The notes below the pieces were generated by a model, which was given only the letters and a program-made list of their open reading frames with translations, had not been told where the DNA came from and made no database searches. Of a stretch of 43,319 nt of DNA, positions 22,104 to 30,332 are shown piece after piece. The position numbers and the translations under genes were made by a program. Each line of letters opens with the position of its first letter. The first letter of the stretch is position 1. Source of the stretch: Candidatus Anammoxibacter sp. (GTDB lineage Bacteria; Planctomycetota; Brocadiia; Brocadiales; Anammoxibacteraceae); contig JAIQZQ010000059.1 in the NCBI GenBank assembly GCA_021777105.1, positions 1-43,319 of the forward strand, read 5' to 3'.

Positions 22104-23396
22104 TTAAGAATTTTTAAATACATTGGCAAAACCGCTGAAGAGTTTTGCTTTATTGTAAACGTGTAATCGTTGAATAATAAAACTGCTTAATTTTGTCCCT
22201 TTTGGGGCGATTAGCTCCCCCTTAGTCGTGTACAGGTTTTTTGCTAAAATATGATTAGGCTTTAATTTCTCAATCCCGATAAGATCAAACTTTTTCTTTT
22301 TTGTGTGGAGTTCATGAATGACATTTATAAATGCGTCAATAATGTCCCTGTCATAATATGTGCCTGCTAATTTGCTTAGGTTTTGCATCGCAACCTCTTC
22401 ATTGATTTTCTTGGAAGTTGCCTGTTTGGCAAAAGCTGTTTTGTGGCCCCTGATTTTATCATATACATTTGCGACGCCGATAATTTTTGAGCCTATTGGT
22501 ATGTCATCGGCTTTTAATCTGTCTGGAAATCCGCTACCGTCATTCAATTCCTCATGATGCCGTATTAATAGGCCCGCATTTTTAAAATTCTCCACTGGAG
22601 ATAAAACGCTTTGCGCGAATATAGTGTGTTGGCGGACCAAAGATATTTCATTATCCGTAACATCCTTAAATTGATTTAACACATTTTCAGGTATGCTCAA
22701 CGTGCCTATATCATGAAGCAAGGCCGCAATTTCAATATCAAATATCTCCTCTTTTGTTAATCCCAAGGCTTTAGCTGTTTCTACCGCCAGAATTGCGACT
22801 CTTTTAGAATGGCTTCCAATAGCTGCGTCATACCCTTCGATTAGCCCTACCAGCACTCTAACTGAGTTTAACAGGCTGTGTTTTAACGTTGTATTAAGTT
22901 TGGTTATTTTACTTGTGCGTTCCTGCACCTTTACTTCTAATATCTCATTCTGGCTTTTCAGTTGTTTGCGCGCGTATTGCAAAGCTAATTGCGTCTTAAC
23001 CCTTGCGCAAACTTCCTCTGCGCGAAAAGGTTTCGCTATATAGTCAACACCGCCTGCCTGAAATCCTTTAACAACGTCTTCAGTTTCAACCTTGGCGGTA
23101 ATAAAAATTATTGGAATATCTTTAGTCTTCTCACTGTTTTTTATTTTCGCGCAGACTTCAAGGCCGTCCATTCCAGGCATCATTATATCCAGAAGTATTA
23201 AATCAGGATCGTTATGTTCCGCCAGCCTGAGCGCGGCGTTTCCATTGGTGGCAAATGATAACCTATAGCCGTTATTTTGCAACGCTTTCATTAGCAAGTC
23301 GATATTTGCGGGTGTATCGTCCACAATTAAGACTTTCATATCAAAAATATCTATTAATTCACTGTCTATATTATCCAGAATTGCCGGGCTATCCAT
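22104..23396 (-). CDS. Response regulator with HD-GYP c-di-GMP phosphodiesterase domain
   Basis: 430 residues. Residues 21-140 are a receiver with acidic pocket D26-D27, phospho-acceptor D70 (LILLDIMMPGMDG) and K122. A coiled-coil linker follows. Residues about 175-365 form HD-GYP: H228-D229 in AALLHDIGTLSIPE, later RQHTIFAQSVL, and the signature H280-HEELNDGSGFP (GYP replaced by GFP). Such proteins hydrolyse c-di-GMP when phosphorylated. A short C-terminal extension (LIGIEKLKPNHILAKNLYT) resembles the tail of other HD-GYP regulators. GAGG lies about 12 bases before the ATG. The likely partner kinases are the hybrid kinases nearby at 25724 and 4404. Confidence 0.92.
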   Translation of the reverse strand: MDSPAILDNIDSELIDIFDMKVLIVDDTPANIDLLMKALQNNGYRLSFATNGNAALRLAEHNDPDLILLDIMMPGMDGLEVCAKIKNSEKTKDIPIIFITAKVETEDVVKGFQAGGVDYIAKPFRAEEVCARVKTQLALQYARKQLKSQNEILEVKVQERTSKITKLNTTLKHSLLNSVRVLVGLIEGYDAAIGSHSKRVAILAVETAKALGLTKEEIFDIEIAALLHDIGTLSIPENVLNQFKDVTDNEISLVRQHTIFAQSVLSPVENFKNAGLLIRHHEELNDGSGFPDRLKADDIPIGSKIIGVANVYDKIRGHKTAFAKQATSKKINEEVAMQNLSKLAGTYYDRDIIDAFINVIHELHTKKKKFDLIGIEKLKPNHILAKNLYTTKGELIAPKGTKLSSFIIQRLHVYNKAKLFSGFANVFKNS

Positions 23397-23678
23397 TTAA
23401 AACGCGCCTCTTTCAAAGAATCTTTGGGTAAAATTGTTAAAAATATTTAGGAAGGTTTGCCAAAAGTAATAATTGTATTCACTAATGGCCGCCTAGGTTA
23501 GATGGTATCAGCTTAATACGTTTATTTCAACCGTTTTCCGTTATCAATGCGCTCATTCAAACTATTAAATCTAACATTCTATAATATTTATATTTTTTTC
23601 CTTAGGATAGGGTATAATTTAAGCGTTTTTGAAGTTTACGCGGCAATAATTTTAAATATGGCTTTAAGGGACGTGTAT

Positions 23679-23698
23679 GTATTTCTTTCCGAGCCCTA
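23679..23698. repeat. Solo terminus of palindromic element family A
   Basis: GTATTTCTTTCCGAGCCCTA, matching the ends at 11960 and 37972. The surrounding gap 23397-23880 holds no gene; a weak inverted repeat GTGTATGTA/TACATACAT brackets this motif. Confidence 0.45.
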
Positions 23699-23880
23699 GG
23701 CTACTATCTAATAAATAATTACATACATGCCAAGTTCAGATATAATTATAAATAGAGGAAAAATTTAAGCAATTATTCAACTGACACTTACAGGGTTTTA
23801 GATTTCTTCCGATGGTCGAAATGACAAATCGAGTTGGAAAATCGCATAATTTAGGTTACTTTTAACTATAGGAGCTGAAA

Positions 23881-25629
23881 ATGTTTAAAAATGTTACAAT
23901 TGTTTCTAAAATTGCGGCAGGATTCAGTATCTTGTTCGTATTGCTTCTTGGAATAAGCGCGCTTGCTTTTTATAGCACGGAACGCGGAAATATTTCATTT
24001 AATCAATATCGCGAGCTTGCTAAAGATTCCGTCCTGGCCGGGCGTTTACAGGCAAATATGTTGCTTGTGCGTTTTCATACCAAACGTTTCCTGAAAACCG
24101 GCAGTGAAGAGGATGTCAGGGAGTATAATAGACGTGAAAAACTGATGTTGCAATTCCTGAATGAAGCCTCTTCACAAATTCAGAAACCGGAACGCGTTGA
24201 AAAAGTTCAATTAATTCAAGGGTTGGTTGATGAATATGTTGAATCCTTTGACAAAGTTGTCGCTTATAAAAGACAGCGTGATTCAATTATATACAGTGAA
24301 CTTGACCCTGCCGGTATCGCGATGAGAAAAGCTATGACGGATATAAGTGAATCCGCATTTATGGACAAAGATTATACCGCCGCATATTATGCGGGGCGAA
24401 TACAGGAACATCTTCTGTTAGGGCGTTTATACGCGACAAAGTTCCTCGACACAAACCAGGAAGCCGCGGTTAAAAGGTTTAAAGAAGAATTAGTGACTAA
24501 GATTGATCATTTGGCAACAACCATGGATAAGGAGCTCCAGGATCCTGAACGAAGAATCCTGTTTGAGCTTTTTCTTAAAAAAAGAGATTCTTACCGCTCC
24601 CATTTTAACACGCTTGCGCAGGTAATAAACAATCGCAACGATATTGTAACTAACAAGCTTGACACAATAGGCCCCGTCATATCAAAAGCCGCGGAAGAGA
24701 TAAAACTTTCCGTTAAAAAAGATCAGGATATATTAGGGCCCATTGTAAAACAAAACAATGAACAAACAAGATTGAGGATCTTATATATTTGTATCGGAAG
24801 TTTAACGGTCGCTATTCTATTTGGCGTCTTAATCACTCAAGCCGTGAAAAAACCTATAGCGCGGCTTGTGAGCGCCGTAAATGATTTTGGCAAAGGCAAT
24901 TTGGAAGCAAGGATTAAGGATGAGTCAAAAAATGAAATCGGCATACTTGCAAAAGCATTTAATACCATGGCTGATAAAGTAAAGGCAATATCTCAAACTC
25001 AGGCCGATCTTAATTGGCTTTCATCTTCACGTGTTAAGTTTGATGACGAAGTGCGAGGCATAAATGAGATAGAAAAACTTACTGTTTTGGTTATAAATCA
25101 TTTATCAAAAATCTTGAATGCGCAAGTCGGCGCTTTTTACCTGAATGACGGCAGTAATCAACTCGTCTTTGCAGCCGGGTATGCATATAAAAAAGAGGAT
25201 GTAAAAGATAAAGTATTTGCATTTGGCGAAGGTTTGATCGGGCAAGCCGCTGAAACAGAAAAATTGATTTTTTTAAATAACATACCTGAGCATTATATCG
25301 TGCCTACAGTTGTGTCCGCAATCGGAACATCTAAACCTAATAATGTTATTATCATGCCTGTAATGTGCCGGAATAGAATCCTAGGAGTAATAGAACTAGG
25401 CACAATAGGCAAGTTTTCAGATATACACGTTGAATTTTTAAACCAAATCGTTAACGGGATCGGAACCGCCATTAATGCCGCTGATGCAAATACACGCCTA
25501 AAAGATCTTTTAACCAAGTCGGAGGATTTAAGCGAGGAATTACAGTTACAACAAGAAGAACTGAAACAGGCTAATGAAGAGTTGCAGGAATCGGAGGCTA
25601 AATTGCGCGCCAGGCAGGAAGGGGTATAA
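23881..25629 (+). CDS. Membrane sensor protein: TM-sensor-TM-HAMP-GAF, no kinase domain
   Basis: 582 residues. TM1 is about 11-32 (AAGFSILFVLLLGISALAF), then a ~260-residue helical periplasmic region (two four-helix bundles), TM2 about 300-322 (LYICIGSLTVAILFGVLIT), HAMP about 323-375, and GAF about 395-535 (FGEGLIGQAAETEKLIFLNN). The last 40 residues are a coiled coil (LQLQQEELKQANEELQESEA). The downstream gene has the same architecture, but its coiled coil leads into a histidine kinase. Here it stops at LRARQEGV. The output domain is missing, either by a frameshift or because this protein acts through its neighbour. A consensus AGGAG lies 7 bases before the ATG. The next gene starts 94 bases later in the same direction. 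Confidence 0.85.
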   Translation: MFKNVTIVSKIAAGFSILFVLLLGISALAFYSTERGNISFNQYRELAKDSVLAGRLQANMLLVRFHTKRFLKTGSEEDVREYNRREKLMLQFLNEASSQIQKPERVEKVQLIQGLVDEYVESFDKVVAYKRQRDSIIYSELDPAGIAMRKAMTDISESAFMDKDYTAAYYAGRIQEHLLLGRLYATKFLDTNQEAAVKRFKEELVTKIDHLATTMDKELQDPERRILFELFLKKRDSYRSHFNTLAQVINNRNDIVTNKLDTIGPVISKAAEEIKLSVKKDQDILGPIVKQNNEQTRLRILYICIGSLTVAILFGVLITQAVKKPIARLVSAVNDFGKGNLEARIKDESKNEIGILAKAFNTMADKVKAISQTQADLNWLSSSRVKFDDEVRGINEIEKLTVLVINHLSKILNAQVGAFYLNDGSNQLVFAAGYAYKKEDVKDKVFAFGEGLIGQAAETEKLIFLNNIPEHYIVPTVVSAIGTSKPNNVIIMPVMCRNRILGVIELGTIGKFSDIHVEFLNQIVNGIGTAINAADANTRLKDLLTKSEDLSEELQLQQEELKQANEELQESEAKLRARQEGV

Positions 25630-25723
25630 GTTGCTAAATAAAAAACTTTTGCATCCTGTATCCGATTCCGGCTGCGGCTGAAAGCTACTCATGTTAAATT
25701 GATTAAACCCAAAGGGGACGGTA

Positions 25724-28700
25724 ATGTTAAAAAAAGTGAAGATTGGTTTACGTTTCGGTATTGTATACGGTTTATTGTTTTTAATCTTTATTCTGGTATC
25801 TCTTTTCGTTTTAAACCGGATGGAGTTTTTATCAGGTATAACAGATAAAGTGTATAGGCATCCGTTTGCAGTTAGCAATGCAGTCCTTAGAGTTGACGGC
25901 AATATAATAAGGATGCACCGTTCTATGAAAGATATAGCGTTGTCAAAGGATGTTGATAAAATAGATGCCTTTTCCCTTATTGTAGATGGATATGAAGAGG
26001 ATGCGCATAGGGACTTTAAGATTATTGCCGAGCGTTTTCTCGGGGAAAAGGAGATGTATGAAAATGCGCTATTGGCCTTTACTGATTGGAAGCCTATTCG
26101 CGATGAGGTAATCTTCTTAATGCGCTCAGGCAAGAGGGATGAAGCAGTTGAAATTACCAGGGGAAAAGGCTCTCGACATGTTGCAAAACTGGAACAAGCC
26201 ATGATGAAGCTAAATAAATTTGCACAGAACAAGGCCGCGAGTTTTATGGCTGACGCGCAATCTACTAAAAGAAATACTTTAAATATCATATATTTATTAA
26301 TAATCATCCTGGCTATACTGGGTGTGGTTATTGTATATTTCCTTACCCGCAGCATTATCCACCCAATCGGAAAACTCATTTATGCCACGGATGAGATACG
26401 CAAAGGTAGATTGAATACCAGGGTAACAATTGATTCACAAGATGAGATTGCTCAGCTTGCCGGTTCATTTATGAGAATGACGGATGATTTACGCAAAAAA
26501 ACAACGGAAAACGAGAAACAGAATTGGTTTAAAAGCGGCGTGGCCGGTCTGGGTGAGAAAATACGCGGCGAGCAAAGCTCCCGGGAGTTGGCCAAAAGTA
26601 TAATAAATTATCTGACCCCTTATTTAAATGCAAGGATAGGAACTGTTTACCTTGTAGATGAAAGAGGATGCCTACAATTAACAGGAAGCTATGGATTTGT
26701 AAGGCGCAAACACCTTTCCAAGAAGTATAAGTTTGGGGAGGGCCTGGTGGGGCAGGCTGCCATTGAAAAGCAGAGTATTCTCATAACTGATATTCCTGCT
26801 GATTATATAAAGATAACTTCCGGGTTGGGCGAGGCCCTCCCTAATAATATTCTGGTAACGCCGTTTATTTATGAAGGGGAGGTAAAAGGCGTTATGGAAT
26901 TTGGAGCTTTTGATGAATTTTCCGATGATCAAATAGATTTCCTTGGATTGGTCGCGCCTTCAATCGCAATAGCCTTTAACACTACCACTGGACGTGTCCA
27001 CACTCAGGAATTGCTTATTAAAACACAAACTCAGGCGGAAGAGTTGCAGACCAGAGAAGAAGAGTTAACGGCAACTAATGAAGAGTTGGAATGCCAGGCC
27101 AAAAGTCTAAAAAAGTCGGAATCGGCGCTTCAGGCGCAACAAGAGGAGCTGAAATCAATTAATGAAGAGTTGGAAGAACGCTCCCGCGCCCTTGAAAAGC
27201 AAAAGAAGGATATAGAAAAGAAAAATCATGAACTGGAGTATGCCAGGAAACAGGTTGAAGTGAAGGCGCAGGATTTGGAAATGGCCGGCAAATACAAGTC
27301 TGAATTTCTTGCCAATATGTCTCATGAACTCAGGACGCCTTTAAACAGTATGCTTATACTTTCAAATCGTCTTTCACAAAATAAAAAAGGGACCTTAACG
27401 GAAAAGGAAGTGGAATATGCGAGCACTGTTCATTCCTCGGGAAAGGATCTGCTGGTTCTTATTAATGATATATTGGACCTTTCAAAGGTGGAAGCCGGCA
27501 AGTTAGACCTGCATCTGGACGATACGCGGCTTGCAGATATTTGCGAAGAGATGAAGCAGGGATTTTTGCCGCTTGCCCGTGAAAAAGGATTAAGCTTCAA
27601 AGTAGAAATATCAAAAGATACTCCGGATTATATTTCAAGCGATATTAAGAGAGTTAACCAGGTTGTTAAAAATCTTGTTTCCAATGCCATTAAATTTACT
27701 CATGAGGGAGGCGTTACCGTTAGTATATACAGGCCGGACCATGATATGCTGTTTTCATCAGCCTGCCTTGGCCGGGATAATGTTATTGCCATTTCGGTGT
27801 TGGATACCGGCATAGGTATACCGGAAGACAGGAAACGGTCTATATTTGAGTCGTTTCAACAAGCGGACGGCTCTGTCAGCCGTAAGTACGGAGGCACCGG
27901 GCTGGGGCTTTCAATTTCCCGGGAACTTGCCGTGCTTTTAAACGGAGAGATTCAATTACAAAGCGAGGAAGGCGAGGGGAGCGTGTTTACACTTTTTCTT
28001 CCGATAAAAATAGACGAATCCAATGAGTTAAAGCCCGCCGGCAGGCAGGTTGCGGCCGTAAAGCCGGAAGATGAAATAAAAGGGCCGAGGCAAGGCGATG
28101 TTGGATATGGCAAGGTTCCCGCAGCGGAAATAATAACTCCGTATAAAGCTAACGATCAGGAAGATATAAATTTTGACGCTGACCCGGGTATTGACGATAG
28201 AAAAGATATAACCCCTAATGATAGATCTGTGTTGATAATTGAAGATGATCCGCATTTTGCAAAGATATTGTACGGCATTGCTAAAGAGAGGGATTTTAAA
28301 TGTTTAATTGCGGGCAATGGGGAGACGGGGCTCCGATTAGCTTCCCATTTTAAACCAAAGGCTATTATTTTAGATTTAATACTGCCCGGCATTAACGGGT
28401 GGATCGTAATGGAAAGATTAAAAGATAGTCTTGATATGCGTAATATACCTGTTCACATCATTTCCGGAACAAAGAAGAATATCAATTTAATGAAAATGGG
28501 GGCCATTGGTTTCCTGTCAAAACCTGTTAGTATGGAAACGTTAGAGAATGCATTTGCAAATATAGAAGAGGCTATAACAAAAAAGATAAAGAAAGCGCTT
28601 ATTGTAGACAATGATAAAGAGCATGTAAATAAAATCCTGGGCGTTATTGAAAACTGCGATATTACTTATACTGTAACAAACAGCAATGAGAAAGCTTACA

Positions 28701-29401
28701 AAATTTTAAAATCTGAAAAGTTCGATTGTGTAATAATCGGGATGTCGCTTAATGACAAAACTGGGTTTGATTTGCTGGAGAAAATAAAAAAAACCGGCAA
28801 GGTTCAGTTTCCGCCTATAATATATTATACCGACAAGGTAGACAAAATATCCTCAAACGAAAAGGATATGAAACTAGACAAGTTTTCAGATGATATTGTT
28901 ATAAAAAAGACATTCTCACCTGCTACTCTTTTAGATGAAGTAACGCTGTTTCTTCATACCGTGGCAAAGGATTTGCCTGAAGATAAGAGGGATATGCTTC
29001 GGATGGCACATGATCAGGAGGTCGCGCTAAGGGGCAAAAGAGTCTTAATAGTTGATGATGATGAGCGTAATGTGTTTGCTTTATCATCCGTGCTTGAGGA
29101 ATATGGCATGAAAATATTGATAGGAAGGACCGGGAAAGAGGGGCTTGAGCGTCTGAAAAATAATCCGAATACGAACCTGGTTTTAATGGATATCATGTTG
29201 CCTGAAATGGATGGTTATGAAGCTATTCGAGAGATCAGAAAGATGCAAATTTTTAAAAAAATACCGATTATTGCCCTTACGGCAAAAGCAATGAAAGGCG
29301 ATAGAAACAAGTGTATAGAGGCGGGAGCTAACGATTATATCGCAAAACCGGTGGAAATAGACAAGCTTTTGTCGTTGTTAAAGGTATGGCTGTATAAATA
29401 A
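25724..29401 (+). CDS. Hybrid histidine kinase: TM-HAMP-GAF-HisKA-HATPase-REC x3
   Basis: 1225 residues. TM1 about 7-28, a ~155-residue periplasmic helical sensor, TM2 about 187-210 (IIYLLIIILAILGVVIVYF), HAMP, GAF about 275-425 (FGEGLVGQAAIEKQSILITD), then a long coiled coil. HisKA has H534 in LANMSHELRTPLNSM. HATPase follows with NLVSNAIKF, DTGIGIP and GTGLGLSISREL. Three receivers come after it: the first with D884 (IILDLILPG), a second degenerate one with G1006 where Asp is expected (VIIGMSL), and the last with D1156 (VLMDIMLPEMDGYEA). This is a phosphorelay sensor at the cytoplasmic membrane. The ribosome binding site AAAGGGG precedes the ATG by about 8 bases. A 13-bp hairpin follows the gene. 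Confidence 0.95.
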   Translation: MLKKVKIGLRFGIVYGLLFLIFILVSLFVLNRMEFLSGITDKVYRHPFAVSNAVLRVDGNIIRMHRSMKDIALSKDVDKIDAFSLIVDGYEEDAHRDFKIIAERFLGEKEMYENALLAFTDWKPIRDEVIFLMRSGKRDEAVEITRGKGSRHVAKLEQAMMKLNKFAQNKAASFMADAQSTKRNTLNIIYLLIIILAILGVVIVYFLTRSIIHPIGKLIYATDEIRKGRLNTRVTIDSQDEIAQLAGSFMRMTDDLRKKTTENEKQNWFKSGVAGLGEKIRGEQSSRELAKSIINYLTPYLNARIGTVYLVDERGCLQLTGSYGFVRRKHLSKKYKFGEGLVGQAAIEKQSILITDIPADYIKITSGLGEALPNNILVTPFIYEGEVKGVMEFGAFDEFSDDQIDFLGLVAPSIAIAFNTTTGRVHTQELLIKTQTQAEELQTREEELTATNEELECQAKSLKKSESALQAQQEELKSINEELEERSRALEKQKKDIEKKNHELEYARKQVEVKAQDLEMAGKYKSEFLANMSHELRTPLNSMLILSNRLSQNKKGTLTEKEVEYASTVHSSGKDLLVLINDILDLSKVEAGKLDLHLDDTRLADICEEMKQGFLPLAREKGLSFKVEISKDTPDYISSDIKRVNQVVKNLVSNAIKFTHEGGVTVSIYRPDHDMLFSSACLGRDNVIAISVLDTGIGIPEDRKRSIFESFQQADGSVSRKYGGTGLGLSISRELAVLLNGEIQLQSEEGEGSVFTLFLPIKIDESNELKPAGRQVAAVKPEDEIKGPRQGDVGYGKVPAAEIITPYKANDQEDINFDADPGIDDRKDITPNDRSVLIIEDDPHFAKILYGIAKERDFKCLIAGNGETGLRLASHFKPKAIILDLILPGINGWIVMERLKDSLDMRNIPVHIISGTKKNINLMKMGAIGFLSKPVSMETLENAFANIEEAITKKIKKALIVDNDKEHVNKILGVIENCDITYTVTNSNEKAYKILKSEKFDCVIIGMSLNDKTGFDLLEKIKKTGKVQFPPIIYYTDKVDKISSNEKDMKLDKFSDDIVIKKTFSPATLLDEVTLFLHTVAKDLPEDKRDMLRMAHDQEVALRGKRVLIVDDDERNVFALSSVLEEYGMKILIGRTGKEGLERLKNNPNTNLVLMDIMLPEMDGYEAIREIRKMQIFKKIPIIALTAKAMKGDRNKCIEAGANDYIAKPVEIDKLLSLLKVWLYK

Positions 29402-29458
29402 TTAGCGCTCAAAAACATTAGGTTTCGAAATTAGTCAATAAATAAAAGGCTAAAGCCT

Positions 29459-29492
29459 TAACTCCGGCAACATGGTATTGTTGCCGGAGTTA
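29459..29492 (+). terminator. Probable terminator hairpin after hybrid kinase
   Basis: A 13-bp perfect stem TAACTCCGGCAAC / GTTGCCGGAGTTA with an 8-base loop is nested in AAAGGCTAAAGCC...CCCTTTAGGGTTTTATTT. It is a strong hairpin with only a modest T tract. Confidence 0.6.
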
Positions 29493-29597
29493 CCCTTTAG
29501 GGTTTTATTTCATTGCGTATGAATATAACAATACATATATATTATTTTTTTAAATTTTGATTTATATTATAAGCTTTATTAAAAGCAGGATTGGAAT

Positions 29598-30191
29598 ATG
29601 ATGCATGATATAGAAGACCAAAAAATATTGATAGTTGATGATAGACCTGAAAACATACTTGCCCTGGAATGCGCTCTGGAAGATCTGGAATTATACGTTG
29701 TTGCCGCGCAATCAGGCAAAGAGGCATTGTCATTGTTGCGGGAACATGATGTCGCGGTTGTTCTTCTTGATGTTCAAATGCCTGAAATGAATGGTTTTGA
29801 GGTTGCGGAACGAATTAGGGAAACAGAAAAAACAAAATATCTCCCAATTATATTTATCACAGCCATCAGTATTGATGAAAAATATATAGCAAGAGGTTAC
29901 GAATCCGGCGCGGTAGATTACATAACAAAACCTATTAACGAACATTTTTTAATAAGCAAAGTAAAGGTTTTCTGCGAGCTTTATAATCAAAGGGCCACAA
30001 TTCAAAAACAGCTGGATAAAATTAGCGAATTAAAAGGTTTGTTGCCTATCTGCTCTAATTGCAAAAAGATTAGAAATGATGAAGGATATTGGGAAATAAT
30101 TGAAAGCTATATCATGCATCATAGCAAAGCCGAATTCACCCATGGCATTTGTCCCGCATGCGTAAAAATACTTTATCCTGAATTATCTTAG
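29598..30191 (+). CDS. Response regulator with C-terminal four-cysteine module
   Basis: 197 residues. Receiver 8-125: acidic pair D14-D15, phospho-acceptor D58 (VVLLDVQMPEMNG), conserved Lys in ITKPINEHF. A short coiled coil (TIQKQLDKISELKGL) leads to a compact module with LLPICSNCKKIRNDEGYWE and THGICPACVKILYP. C152, C155, C185 and C188 are placed as two CxxC pairs, probably binding zinc or a metal. This tail recurs at the end of many receiver and PAS proteins of environmental bacteria and its role is unknown. It has no DNA-binding or enzymatic output. It follows the hybrid kinase by 196 bases and is a plausible target of its phosphorelay. Confidence 0.88.
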   Translation: MMHDIEDQKILIVDDRPENILALECALEDLELYVVAAQSGKEALSLLREHDVAVVLLDVQMPEMNGFEVAERIRETEKTKYLPIIFITAISIDEKYIARGYESGAVDYITKPINEHFLISKVKVFCELYNQRATIQKQLDKISELKGLLPICSNCKKIRNDEGYWEIIESYIMHHSKAEFTHGICPACVKILYPELS

Positions 30192-30332
30192 ATCTCGCGC
30201 AGGAATAACTAAACCAGTTTAGGTTATGTTCTTTATGCGCCTGCCGCTTAAAATGAAAAGAAAAACATACATAATTAATATACGGCCATTGGCTTGTCAC
30301 GAGTATAACAATTATTGATTAATAGCGATTTA

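Noticed and set aside
25546..26379. Minus-strand ORF of 277 aa under the sensor and hybrid kinase genes
   Set aside because: Antisense to two strong coding regions with clear TM, HAMP and GAF patterns. It has no family features.
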